Part shown: in pieces, positions 21,920 to 30,803 of the stretch | Numbering within the stretch: position 1 is the first letter of the stretch | Layout of the letters: every line of letters begins with the position of its first letter | Assembly (NCBI GenBank): GCA_020073565.1 | Contig: JAIQEY010000046.1 | Coordinates: 1-45,177, forward strand | DNA from: Terriglobia bacterium | GTDB taxonomy: Bacteria > Acidobacteriota > Terriglobia > Terriglobales > Acidobacteriaceae | DNA length: 45,177 nt | Direction: 5' to 3' | The notes under the pieces: model-generated | Seen by the model: only the letters and a program-made list of their open reading frames with translations | Databases searched by the model: none | What the model was told of the DNA's origin: nothing | Translations under genes and position numbers: made by a program

Positions 21920-24349
21920 TCAAAGCACATGTGTGGTGACCTCGTCCCTGTTGCTGGAAGTGTCAACCAGATCAGGGCTTGATCGGGGATGATCGACTTC
22001 TCCCAGTAAGCGCATTTCGACCTGCGCCATCAGGAATGCCAGAGTCGACTCTGCTCCCTGGTTTTCATTCACTCGCTCGGGGTGCAGACCGTCTCGGCAG
22101 CCGCCCGTGGTGGGATCGTACAGTGAAATTTGCAGGTCATTGTCTCCCAAGAACCAGTTAAAAGCGGACCATGCTTCCTTGCGCCAACGATCATTTCCCG
22201 TTGCACGATAAGCTTCGAGACACGCGGAAACGGCGCAACCCGCTTCAACAGGCTGTTGGTCGAAGCGTGCTCTCTCGCAGCCCTTGCGGTAGAACCCTTG
22301 TGAACCAATGGGCACGAAATGATCCTTTTCTGCGCAATGCTGTATCTCGCTGAGCCAATCCAGCGCTCCGAGGGCGACGGATATCATGTGGCGATCGGAG
22401 TTGCGACGGCCGGCGATCAAGACAGCTTGCGGCAACCTCGCGTTTGAGTAGGCCAGAACGTCTTCAAACCAGGCCCAGTCCGGTGACTGGTTTGCGGCCT
22501 GGAGTTCGACCAGCCGAGTCGCCAGGACGTCGCCCATCTTCTGAGCATCCCTGTCGCCTGGAAAGCAATTGAGGTACTCCTGAATCCCCAGCAATGCGAA
22601 GGCCCAAGCGCGCGGACTGCTGAAGGTAACGACCGCCGGAACGGCAATTTCGAAAAGATGGCCCGCCGCGCCTCTGAGTGCCTTATTCTTGGAACGTCCC
22701 AGAACCGTGCCGAGTGCCCACAGCGCTCGGCCGTGACAGTCCTCGGATCCCTGCGCTTCGCCCCAGGTGCGCGCATAACTCAGGAAGTTTCTGAACCTGC
22801 CGTTGGCCGGATTCAGAGCATGTCCCAAGAAAGCCAGGTACCGCGAGGCAAGATGGTCACTCGCTAACGGCCCCGATTGCCCGATTTGCTCGAGCAGGAT
22901 GGTTAGAACGAGCGCGCGTGCATTGTCGTCCGTTGTGTACCCCTCGGTGTAGTTGGGGACTGCAAAGGTTGCGTGCTGGAGCATGCCGGTGTCGTCGGTC
23001 AACCGATGCAAGTGGTCCAGTCTTAGCGCTGGTAGTTGGTCGATGCATTTTGCGGACGTTTCATCCGCGAACATCACGCGTGGCTCCCGCATGCGGTCAC
23101 TGCGAGCTTGCCCAAAACTCGCCATGTACCCTTGGGCCACTTTCTTCCAGATCATTTCCCGTGCGTACAGGTAAGCGCGTTTACGCATAGCGTGCCGTAT
23201 CGCAGGAGTATCGAGGAGTTCGACTGTCTTTCGTGCAATAGCATCCGGGTCCTGGAAGGGGACCAACGCGCCACGGCGGTCGTCCAGCAACTCAATCGCA
23301 TGCCAATATGGAGTCGAAATGATCGCCTTGCCTGCACCTAACGCATAGGCAAGCGTTCCGGAAACCACCTGCTCCTCATGGCGATAAGGAGTGATATAGA
23401 TGTCCGCCGCTCCAATGAACTCGACCATCTCCTGAGGGCTGACAAAGCGGTTGTGGAAGATTACATTCGACTGCACTCCGATTTCCTTCGCCAAGGCCTG
23501 CAAGTGCTCGCGATAATGATCCCCTTCACGACGGAGAATGTGGGGATGGGTCGCGCCCGCGACGATGTAGACCACATTCTTGTGCTTCGACAAAATCTGC
23601 GGCAAGGCTTGAATAACGTTTTCGATTCCCTTATTCGGCGAGAGCAGGCCGAAGGTGACGAGGACCGCTTTCCCTTCCACGCCAAACCGGTCTTTGTAGA
23701 AATTGGGATCCAGGAATGGCAAATCGGGAACGCCGTGAGGCACCATGTCGATCTTGCTGCCAGGCACTTTGAATATCTCTTGCAGGAACTGGGAAGACAG
23801 TTCGCTCATGACGATCAGACGGTCCGACAGCGCGGCGATCTCCTCCATCACCCGTCGTTGGTCCGGATTCGGTTCGCGAAGCACCGTATGGAGGGTTGTA
23901 ATGACCGGCATCTTGAGGCGCCGGAGAAGAGCCAAGATGTGACTGCCCGCCGGACCGCCAAAGATTCCATACTCGTGCTGCAGGCATACCAGATCGAAAT
24001 TCGTGAAGTTCAAAAAGTCGGCCGCCTGCTCATACGAGGACAAATCATCCTGTGCAAGCGCGAGTCTTACTCGCTCTGGGTACGTATATCCGGATTCCGT
24101 ATCGTTGACCGGAACAGCGAACAACCGTGCTGCACCACACTCAGTGGAAATCGCGTCGCACAAGTCGGTGGTAAAAGTCGCAATCCCGCATTGTCGCGGA
24201 AGATAGTTGCCAACCACGGCGATCCGGCTCGGGAGGCCCGCTCCCGATTGCAGCCGGACGGGTGCCGTGGCCGCTTGGCGGGATGCCAGGGGGCGCCTTT
24301 TGACGAGTTCCAGTGTTCCGGTCGAGGGTAAGGTTTCTATAACTGACAT
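21920..24349 (-). CDS. GT4 glycosyltransferase fused to a helical-barrel domain
   Basis: Two-part protein of 809 residues. The N-terminal half (about 40-415) is a GT-B fold GT4 transferase: VVGNYLPRQCGIATF, then HEYGIFGG, VPHGVPD, VTFGLLSPNKGIENVI, and the donor-site region EEQVVSGTLAYALGAGKAII. The C-terminal half (about 430-790) looks like an alpha/alpha toroid of the glycosidase type (YTTDDNARALVL, later WAWFEDVLAYSNARLPQAVL, EAGCAVSACLEAYRATGND). No catalytic residues can be assigned there. The start at 24349 has AGGA six bases ahead; a GTG at 24436 is less likely. It leads the operon with GH130 and the small CHHR protein. Confidence 0.88.
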   Translation of the reverse strand: MSVIETLPSTGTLELVKRRPLASRQAATAPVRLQSGAGLPSRIAVVGNYLPRQCGIATFTTDLCDAISTECGAARLFAVPVNDTESGYTYPERVRLALAQDDLSSYEQAADFLNFTNFDLVCLQHEYGIFGGPAGSHILALLRRLKMPVITTLHTVLREPNPDQRRVMEEIAALSDRLIVMSELSSQFLQEIFKVPGSKIDMVPHGVPDLPFLDPNFYKDRFGVEGKAVLVTFGLLSPNKGIENVIQALPQILSKHKNVVYIVAGATHPHILRREGDHYREHLQALAKEIGVQSNVIFHNRFVSPQEMVEFIGAADIYITPYRHEEQVVSGTLAYALGAGKAIISTPYWHAIELLDDRRGALVPFQDPDAIARKTVELLDTPAIRHAMRKRAYLYAREMIWKKVAQGYMASFGQARSDRMREPRVMFADETSAKCIDQLPALRLDHLHRLTDDTGMLQHATFAVPNYTEGYTTDDNARALVLTILLEQIGQSGPLASDHLASRYLAFLGHALNPANGRFRNFLSYARTWGEAQGSEDCHGRALWALGTVLGRSKNKALRGAAGHLFEIAVPAVVTFSSPRAWAFALLGIQEYLNCFPGDRDAQKMGDVLATRLVELQAANQSPDWAWFEDVLAYSNARLPQAVLIAGRRNSDRHMISVALGALDWLSEIQHCAEKDHFVPIGSQGFYRKGCERARFDQQPVEAGCAVSACLEAYRATGNDRWRKEAWSAFNWFLGDNDLQISLYDPTTGGCRDGLHPERVNENQGAESTLAFLMAQVEMRLLGEVDHPRSSPDLVDTSSNRDEVTTHVL

Positions 24350-24523
24350 CAATATCCTGTTGCTCGGTGCTAGCGTGGAGAAGGTTGATTGCAGAATGAG
24401 CGCCCGCCCATCAGCGCTGAACCGGGAACGCGCCACGGCGTTTCATTTGACTCGCTCTACAGCGGAATTCTCTCGCGGACAGCGGTCTCCCATCCCTATT
24501 CTCAGCTTGTTGGGCGAGCAAGA

Positions 24524-24541
24524 CTGGTCAAAATTGACCAG
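24524..24541. promoter_or_regulatory. Crp-geometry palindrome, site 8 (best match)
   Basis: CTGGTCAA-AA-TTGACCAG is a perfect 8-base inverted repeat. It lies 175 bases upstream of the GT4 gene on the minus strand and is the clearest member of the family. Confidence 0.6.
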
Positions 24542-24633
24542 ATTTCAATTGAAGATTCGTCGCCGTATTAGCTATCCGCGGTACGCAACCATCTATGCGC
24601 AAGCGGCTCATCAGCGCGAACCTCTTGAACGTG

Positions 24634-24846
24634 AAGCCTACCGCGCCCAGCCGCGCAAATTCTGCATTCCCCACGGCCTTGGACTCGATCATCATTAAGT
24701 CACTGGAGAAAGACCGCGAGCGTCGCTACCAGCGCGCCGCGGATCTGTGCTCCGACTTGAAACGAGCCAAAGCAGAAAGGAAATCCCAGCTCGTTACCAG
24801 TGCCTCACCGGGGGTAAAAGCTAAAGCCCAGAGTGCCAGAAGCTGA
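24634..24846 (+). pseudogene. Relic of a PknB-type Ser/Thr kinase C-lobe
   Basis: The segment PTALDSIIIKSLEKDRERRY, then QRAADLCSDLKRAKAER, matches the last helices of acidobacterial Ser/Thr kinase domains and the start of the juxtamembrane linker. Nothing upstream in any frame encodes the ATP-binding lobe or catalytic loop. The fragment is therefore non-functional. Confidence 0.65.
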
Positions 24847-25186
24847 GCCAGCGCCTGCCAGTGCCTCGGATGCGGGCGGCGTCGCCTAGCGCGGATGAAT
24901 GCGGCATAGGGCTTCGACACCTGAAGAGCTTGAGCCTGCACGGTCGGAGTTCGCTAAACTTTGTCATCATGTTTGTGCTGGTTGAGCTCGCCTTTGCACT
25001 AGCAAATGAACGTTCTCGTAGAAGATATTGGTCGTTCCCATTCAAAAGGGGCAACGATAGCTCCGGCGTTGTGCAGGAACTCTTGACAAGCAACCTCAAC
25101 CCACGGACAATCGCAACCACTGTGGGTGGGGTATTGTGTAAGAGAGGTTCACCGGCGCAGGTGCTCCTCCTGTTGGATTCTGATAA

Positions 25187-25564
25187 AAGGCTGCTGACCT
25201 GGACCGGACTTGCGAACTGCGCAGCGGGCGGGTCGGGGGGCACTTCGCTCGGCCGGAACAGATCCCGGGATTGCAGGTGGGTTTCTCCGCCTACCGCGAC
25301 GTTTTGTTTCCCGCCAACAAACCGAGGATAGGCGAGACCATGGTCGATGGCTATGGGGTGGTGGCGCGCTTCAATTTCGAGTGGCTGAATGAGGGGCTGA
25401 TGATTCGTCACGGGGTGAAGGGTCTTTCCCGACCGTATGACACGCTCGGCTTTTATAGATTTCAAAACGCTTCGGCTCGCTCCGTAATCGGTTTCTTGCT
25501 CCCGGGAGAAGTGGGCGAGCCGGGTAAAGTCATTCGAATCGACACCTTGCTCCCAGACGACTAG
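25187..25564 (+). pseudogene. Protein fragment without a proper start
   Basis: The frame opens after a stop at 25184 and reads through SGRVGGHFARPEQIPGLQVG, then PRIGETMVDGYGVVARFNFE and LSRPYDTLGFYRFQ. No ATG with a ribosome site exists; TTG 25271 is the only in-frame alternative. From memory it recalls part of a porin-like outer-membrane barrel of Acidobacteria, but this is weak. It may be a truncated gene or a short unknown one. Confidence 0.35.
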
Positions 25565-25602
25565 GATTACAAACTACAGGCTGACGCGCCTAGTTAACTA
25601 AT

Positions 25603-27078
25603 ATGAGCCCGAAAACTAACGACGAGTATTTCGAGGACAGCCACCGGCGGTTACCGAAGTCCTTGTTAGCCGCCACATTCCACCACTTTAGCTCGGGACT
25701 CGTTCTGCTGCTTGTGTTTGGAGTGGAAGTGGCGGTTGGGATCTTCGCGATTCGCGACGTTCGTTTAGCGGATTCACAGGCGGAGAGAATCTACGCAGGG
25801 GCGGTGCAGGGTCTTCGCCAGACCGGGGAGCTACAGTATGATCTCCAGGAGACGCGAGGCAGCATGTTGTATGCTCTGACGACAAACGACGACGACCTCC
25901 AAGTGGAGTACGGTAACCAGTCGCACGCAGCCGATCGACGCGTGACCGCGGGCATAGATCGGTACTTGAGACAGGCGCGAATACCCAGTGAGGTGGAGGT
26001 CGGCAGACGCCTCGCGAGCGACTGGTCTTCCTATCTCAAATACCGCGACGCAGCTTTGGGTACCATTATCAACGACAGGCCGAAAGAGGAGGTCAGCGTC
26101 GATCTCAAGGCGAGCGAACCATCCTTCGATCGGGTCCGACGCGACGTCGATGATATCAAGCGACTCTATGATGAACAGGCTTCCCAGCAACTCTCGGTCG
26201 TTGCCCGATCCTCGCGCCGGACGGAAATCCAGCTGATCGCTGTACTTACGTTCACGCTGCTGTTCGGCAGCGTTTCGATCTGGGCTGTCAACAGAAGCAG
26301 GGTAATGGCGACGCTGCAAGTGGCGAAAATGCAGATGGATTTTGTAGCTTCCATCTCGCACGAACTACGAACACCCATCGCAGCTATTCTCTGCGCGGGT
26401 GAAAATGTAAAGGACGGCTTGGTGCAAAGTGGGCCAGACCTGGTGGAACAAGGAGCCATCATCGCCGGCCAGGCGAACCAACTCATGGATCTCGTGGACC
26501 AGGTTCTGCTGTTTTCAGCAAGTACGAGAGGAGTGAAACTGGAAACCTTGCGTCCGCTTCAAGTGTCGGAGATCTTCCAATGTGCGCTCCAGAACACGGC
26601 AGGATTGGTGCAGGTGAAGGGGTTTACGGTCGAGCAGCACATCGAGCCGGGACTTCCCTGCGTGACAGGCAATTTGTCGACGATTGCGCAATGTCTGCAA
26701 AACTTGATTGTGAACGCGATTAAATTCAGTGACAAAGACCGGTGGATCGGCCTGTTTGCCAGCCTTGGCCAAACGCGCCATGGCAGCACCGAAATTCTCC
26801 TAAGTATTCACGATCATGGTCCGGGCATCGGCAGTTCGGAGTTAGCCCATATTTTCGAACCTTTCTATCGCAGTCCGCAGGCCATCGCTGCCCAGATTCC
26901 CGGCACAGGTTTGGGACTGTCGGTAGCAAAAGGTGTTGCGGAGGCAATGGGAGGAAAGTTGTCGGTGGTCAGCGAAATCGGTGTGGGGAGTGTGTTCACC
27001 CTGCACTTACCGGCAGCCGTTCGACAACAATCCCAACCTTCGAGAGTGAGCGCGGCAAGCAATCTGGTGGCTCGATGA
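25603..27078 (+). CDS. Membrane sensor histidine kinase
   Basis: Transmembrane helices at about 29-50 and 209-229 enclose a helical periplasmic domain resembling a four-helix-bundle sensor. No clear HAMP follows. The HisKA H-box has His253 (SISHELRTP). HATPase boxes follow: N (NLIVNAIKFS, Asn371), G1 (DHGPGIG, 404-410), F (IFEPFYRS) and G2 (GTGLGLS, 434-440). It overlaps the response regulator by four bases (ATGA). There is no strong ribosome site before the ATG at 25603. The signal sensed is unknown. Confidence 0.92.
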   Translation: MSPKTNDEYFEDSHRRLPKSLLAATFHHFSSGLVLLLVFGVEVAVGIFAIRDVRLADSQAERIYAGAVQGLRQTGELQYDLQETRGSMLYALTTNDDDLQVEYGNQSHAADRRVTAGIDRYLRQARIPSEVEVGRRLASDWSSYLKYRDAALGTIINDRPKEEVSVDLKASEPSFDRVRRDVDDIKRLYDEQASQQLSVVARSSRRTEIQLIAVLTFTLLFGSVSIWAVNRSRVMATLQVAKMQMDFVASISHELRTPIAAILCAGENVKDGLVQSGPDLVEQGAIIAGQANQLMDLVDQVLLFSASTRGVKLETLRPLQVSEIFQCALQNTAGLVQVKGFTVEQHIEPGLPCVTGNLSTIAQCLQNLIVNAIKFSDKDRWIGLFASLGQTRHGSTEILLSIHDHGPGIGSSELAHIFEPFYRSPQAIAAQIPGTGLGLSVAKGVAEAMGGKLSVVSEIGVGSVFTLHLPAAVRQQSQPSRVSAASNLVAR

Positions 27079-27767
27079 ACGAACATATCTTGCTTGTGGA
27101 AGACGACCAGGCATTACGGACCAGCCTGAGAGTTCGACTGCGAGGCGAAGGCTACGTTGTCGAAACGGCTGAGGACGGCAAAGAAGCCTTTGAGAAGGCT
27201 ACTACTCTCGCTTTCGACATGATTATTCTCGATATTATTTTGCCGGTCCGCAGCGGTTTCGATCTGTGTCGCGACATTCGCCAGGCGGGGCTGGCCACGC
27301 CAATTTTGTTCCTGACCGCACGAACCCAGACGATTGACAAGGTGGTTGGCCTTCGCATCGGTGGCGACGACTACGTGACAAAACCCTTCAAAGCGGTGGA
27401 ATTGATTGCTCGCATCGAGGCCCTTTTGCGCCGCGCGCCGTCCCTCCCCGGAAAGGGCATTCACCAGTTCGGTTCGATCTGTGTAGATCTGGGACGGGTT
27501 CGAGTGACCCGAGACGGCAACCCTGTTTATCTTTCCAGCCGGGAATTCCAGCTCTTGCGTTACCTCATCGAGCACTCAGGGGACGTGGTCCATCGAACGG
27601 ACATTCTGAAGTCCGTGTGGGGATACGAGAGCGGGACACTGACTCGCACCGTAGACATGCATATAGCCAGCCTTCGGCAAAAACTCGAAGAAAACCCTCA
27701 AGAGCCTGCGCTCATCGTCACGGTCCCAAGGCACGGCTACAAGTTTGTGGGATCAAAAGGCAACTGA
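27075..27767 (+). CDS. OmpR/PhoB-family response regulator
   Basis: Partner of the preceding kinase. The receiver domain has Asp10/Asp11, phospho-acceptor Asp53, Thr81 and Lys103. The C-terminal winged helix (about 135-228) has SSREFQLLRYLIEHSGDVV, TRTVDMHIASLRQKLEENP and VPRHGYKFVG. The ATG at 27075 overlaps the kinase stop. At 230 residues it has family size. The targets are unknown. Confidence 0.94.
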   Translation: MNEHILLVEDDQALRTSLRVRLRGEGYVVETAEDGKEAFEKATTLAFDMIILDIILPVRSGFDLCRDIRQAGLATPILFLTARTQTIDKVVGLRIGGDDYVTKPFKAVELIARIEALLRRAPSLPGKGIHQFGSICVDLGRVRVTRDGNPVYLSSREFQLLRYLIEHSGDVVHRTDILKSVWGYESGTLTRTVDMHIASLRQKLEENPQEPALIVTVPRHGYKFVGSKGN

Positions 27768-27802
27768 CCAGCCGAACGCGACAAGGACGTCACGGTTGTC
27801 CC

Positions 27803-28024
27803 TTACGCATCGTGCTGCCTGGTCGGAAGTTGGTTCTCGGTTTGCATTCCTGGCCACGGGTCGCCACTCGCGATCCTTTCCTTGATCACGGGCACCAAAC
27901 CGCGTAAGTGAGCGATTTGAGCTTGGACATCCGCCAGGAATAATTCCCACCCCGCACAGCTCTCTGTGGAATTGTTGGCGACAGTACTCGACTGTGTTAT
28001 ATCTTTCGATAAGTTAAGAGACAT
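27803..28024 (-). CDS. Small hypothetical protein, 73 residues
   Basis: Not recognised. The mature part WELFLADVQAQIAHLRGLVP, then VIKERIASGDPWPG, looks like a real amphipathic helical protein. ATG 28024 is the only usable start in frame and has GAGG eight bases upstream. Its start codon overlaps that of the divergent gene at 28023. Confidence 0.45.
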   Translation of the reverse strand: MSLNLSKDITQSSTVANNSTESCAGWELFLADVQAQIAHLRGLVPVIKERIASGDPWPGMQTENQLPTRQHDA

Positions 28025-28556
28025 GAGACAACCTCGGATTGATTATTCGGACGCTCTGGATCAGGCGCTCTCGGAGTTGGAAGGCACGATCCGGGAGCGT
28101 GACCGGCTCAACGCCGAAATTGTTAAACTGACTAACACTGTTCGCATGCTGTCGGGGATGGTCAAAGAGGACAGGGAGCGAACCCGCAAGTTGCATGCAC
28201 TTCTGGGTTGGGCTAGCGTTGCTGGTCCCGGTCTTGTCGATGGCGTGCGAGTTGCTCTTAAGAAGGCAGGCGACCATGGCTTGACGGCCATCGAGACCAG
28301 GGACGCGCTTCGAAATTCCGGCTTCGATCTCTCTGAGTTTGTAAATCCCCTCGCCTCGGTTCATACGACGCTGAAGAGGCTGGCTGGTCAGGGAGAGGCA
28401 GCCTATGGGCAAGAGCGCGACGGCAAGCCCGTCTATGTGTGGACCGATTCTTACGGCGGGTCGTGGTTGTCCAACTTGACTAGTGTGATTGAAGATCAGC
28501 GGCGCGACGCTCGCATTGCGGCGGCGGAAGCCAAGCTTAGCCGCAAGAAAAACTAA
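28023..28556 (+). CDS. Coiled-coil plus winged-helix-like protein, 177 residues
   Basis: The N-terminal part (about 10-60) is a coiled coil (LDQALSELEGTIRERDRLNA). The C-terminal part (about 75-150) has the pattern of a winged helix: GLTAIETRDALRNSGFDLSE, ASVHTTLKRLAGQGEAAY, then KPVYVW. It is perhaps a DNA-binding or silencing-type small regulator; no family is named with confidence. AAGAGA precedes the ATG. The frame extends to 27966, but without a better ribosome site. Confidence 0.65.
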   Translation: MRQPRIDYSDALDQALSELEGTIRERDRLNAEIVKLTNTVRMLSGMVKEDRERTRKLHALLGWASVAGPGLVDGVRVALKKAGDHGLTAIETRDALRNSGFDLSEFVNPLASVHTTLKRLAGQGEAAYGQERDGKPVYVWTDSYGGSWLSNLTSVIEDQRRDARIAAAEAKLSRKKN

Positions 28557-29123
28557 CTCTGCACGTAACGGTACTAACCAAGGCTGAAAGTTATTGTGGG
28601 TGTTCTCCGTATAGAAATACCTCGGAGAGGAGCCGTGACCTGCATCGGATGTAATCATCGAGTCAGTTTTACACCTGGCAATACATGCGACAGCCGGTAC
28701 CCGATGCATGAAATCTCCACTCATCGTGCGAAGGACAATGCATCCGTTAGGTTCGCGTGCGTGGTGTCTGAGTAACCTCCGATCGTCGGCTGATGTTCAA
28801 GTTCACGTCTGCACCCTTCCTCGGAGCGAGTAGGTCCCCACAAGCGCAGACATCGAACCCCATTTAAAGGCAAATCAGTTTGCGCGGTTGTAAAATCTCT
28901 TGGCTCTCTGACAGCGAAATTAACGCGAGTTGTAAAGTGGCGTAAATTAGTTGTCAAGTCTGATGTCGAGATTGATGTTGCGCAATAATCTCTCGCTCAC
29001 CGCGACCGTAGACTCCTGCTATTGCGAATGCTGTGGGTGTGTTCGCACCTCTGTAGGCCCAGAGGGCAGGAATTGTCTCGGTAGTGCAGTTGAAACCACA
29101 AATCTTGAGATCAGGATGGATGA
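28557..29123. other. Intergenic, no gene seen
   Basis: Short frames on both strands lack ribosome sites and protein-like composition. The stretch 28860-28980 is AT-richer and probably contains the promoter of the LuxR-type gene. Confidence 0.4.
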
Positions 29124-30017
29124 ATGCCAGTCTCGTCTTTTGCATTAGATAATCGGAGCCGCAGGTTCATCGCGACCGACTTCCAATGTCCCCACTGCGG
29201 TGCACTGGAGGCCAAGGGTGGGTGCCAGGATCCGAGGAGATGCGCCGAAACGCTCTCGACCATGGGGGATCGGTATCTGCACGAGGTCATCCACCTGCTA
29301 GGGGCCTGCAGTAGCCGACCCTACCAGATATTGGTAGCTGGGCTGGAGGCACTGGATGTGATCAGCGTAGGGGTGGTTGTGACCGACGTCTCGCGGCGGT
29401 TGCTGTTCGCAAATTTTACGGCGGAACAGATTTTGGCCACACGCGATGGCCTGGAGTTGAGCGCGCAGGGCATTCTGTGCCCTTTGATGGGGTGCTGCAC
29501 TTCCTTGATCGGACTGATGCGGCAGGCGACGCATTCCCCTTCGCTCAGAGATTCACAACTCAAGGAGCCGATCGCTGCGGTGCTGCGCCCTTCCGGCAAG
29601 AAACCACTCACTCTGATTGTTCGTTCGCTGCATAAATCGCAGACCAGACCGGATTCCTCCGGGCCTGCAGTCTTGGTATTTATCCTCGATCCTGAGCTTC
29701 CTGTGCCCACGGGCGAAACCGGACTGCGTCTCCTCTACGGACTGACTTCCATGGAAGCTCGCTTAGCGGGCTTGCTCATGGAGGGCAACACCGTGAATGA
29801 GTGTTGCGCACAGCTTGGCATTCAACTCTCGACGGCTCGCATGCATCTGGGCAATTTGTTTGCGAAAACCGGAGTGCAGCGTCAATCCCAGTTGGTATCG
29901 CTGTTGCTCAAGAGTGTCGGCTTCGTTCGCTCCTCCGATCCGCAGAAGGCCATGGATACGGGACCGATCCTGCCGATCCAGGGACCGCTCCAGATGAAAC
30001 CCGCACCCCGGGTTTGA
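29124..30017 (+). CDS. LuxR/NarL-type regulator with PAS-like domain and N-terminal Cys cluster
   Basis: 297 residues. The N-terminus carries Cys22, Cys25, Cys34 and Cys40 (QCPHCGALEAKGGCQDPRRC), a possible metal or Fe-S site. The middle (about 70-165) is PAS-like (LDVISVGVVVTDVSRRLLFA). The C-terminal helix-turn-helix (about 203-265) is of LuxR type: YGLTSMEARLAGLLMEGNTV, STARMHLGNLFAKTGVQRQS. There is no receiver domain, so it probably senses a ligand or redox state directly. It is the nearest regulator upstream of the multicopper operon. The ATG at 29124 is the only start not running into early stops. Confidence 0.8.
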   Translation: MPVSSFALDNRSRRFIATDFQCPHCGALEAKGGCQDPRRCAETLSTMGDRYLHEVIHLLGACSSRPYQILVAGLEALDVISVGVVVTDVSRRLLFANFTAEQILATRDGLELSAQGILCPLMGCCTSLIGLMRQATHSPSLRDSQLKEPIAAVLRPSGKKPLTLIVRSLHKSQTRPDSSGPAVLVFILDPELPVPTGETGLRLLYGLTSMEARLAGLLMEGNTVNECCAQLGIQLSTARMHLGNLFAKTGVQRQSQLVSLLLKSVGFVRSSDPQKAMDTGPILPIQGPLQMKPAPRV

Positions 30018-30137
30018 CGACTAGCAGAACCAACAACTCTTAGAACCTGCAAAGCGGCCCGGTCCGGACACCACGATTGTGAGCATTTGGACAGCGAGTG
30101 CGTTACGACCCTGTTACAAGGCAAATTATTGGATTTT

Positions 30138-30155
30138 TACCGTTGTTTGACGGTA
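30138..30155. promoter_or_regulatory. Palindrome TACCGT-N6-ACGGTA
   Basis: A perfect 6-base inverted repeat; the following GACGGTAGAC block recurs at 30457-30466. It is a candidate operator for the adjacent LuxR-type protein (inference from position and symmetry). Confidence 0.4.
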
Positions 30156-30214
30156 GACACTACTGAATAAGTGTCCTAACCTGAACTTTAACCCCTGCCT
30201 CACCTGCTAGGCTC

Positions 30215-30250
30215 GTAAGGCTGGTTTCTCCGACCAGCCTTACCATTTTT
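30215..30250 (+). terminator. Strong intrinsic terminator
   Basis: GTAAGGCTGGT (30215-30225) pairs perfectly with ACCAGCCTTAC (30233-30243) around a 7-base loop, followed by CATTTTTC. It lies about 200 bases after the LuxR-type gene and separates it from the multicopper operon. Confidence 0.85.
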
Positions 30251-30803
30251 CAAACTTGATTGGGCCTTACCGCTATCGAAAATCATCGAGGGCCCCATGG
30301 TCCCAACAGCTTGACGAACAATTTCTCGCCCCAGCAGACCACGCGATCCTGTAGCTCTGATTTGCCGTGGCCTGCACGGGTGGCACGCCTGGTGTATCGG
30401 CACAAGACGCCGCCGCGGCGGTATGGAGCAATATTCTTTTGCTGTTACCTTCATTCGACGGTAGACGCGTGTTGCTGCTTATCCTAATCTCCTCCAGAAG
30501 TTGATTGCCCGAGGCAGATATCTCCCCCGCCCGGCTGTCAACTCCCCGAGCAAATCTGTACCGAGAGCTCCGTGGAAGACGTTCCTGGCGGGTCGTATGC
30601 CAGTTAGTCAGCCCCTAGAGAGGAATTTGCTGTTCACCACCATGGGCACCAGACGGGAACTACAACTGACGACAATGGCCGAGGACGCTAAGCTGCGTGC
30701 ATCTTGGTTCACACGCTGCCAGACCCTCGGCGCTTCTCTGATCGTCACTCTTCGATACGTGGCGCTAGTCGCGCCGGCAGGTCCAGAAGGAGGCCGTATA
30801 GTC
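30251..30803. other. Upstream region of the multicopper operon
   Basis: No gene is seen. The frame of the oxidase is open back to 30501, but that extension is Arg-rich and precedes the signal peptide, so it is non-coding. The second GACGGTAGAC block (30445-30466, with TTACC before it) lies about 340 bases before the ATG. Confidence 0.5.
30445..30466. promoter_or_regulatory. Second copy of the GACGGTAGAC element
   Basis: TTACC-N7-GACGGTAGAC matches the 30137-30158 block at most positions, but the left arm of the palindrome is degraded. Upstream of the oxidase operon. Confidence 0.35.

Noticed and set aside
27905..27922. GTGAGCGATTTGAGC as a further Crp-geometry site
   Set aside because: Only one half-site is present and the spacing does not fit.
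30200..30454. Minus-strand frame of 84 codons
   Set aside because: It overlaps a terminator, is Arg/Pro-rich and has no ribosome site.
30501..30803. N-terminal extension of the first oxidase gene
   Set aside because: It lies before a clear ribosome site and signal peptide and has non-coding composition.
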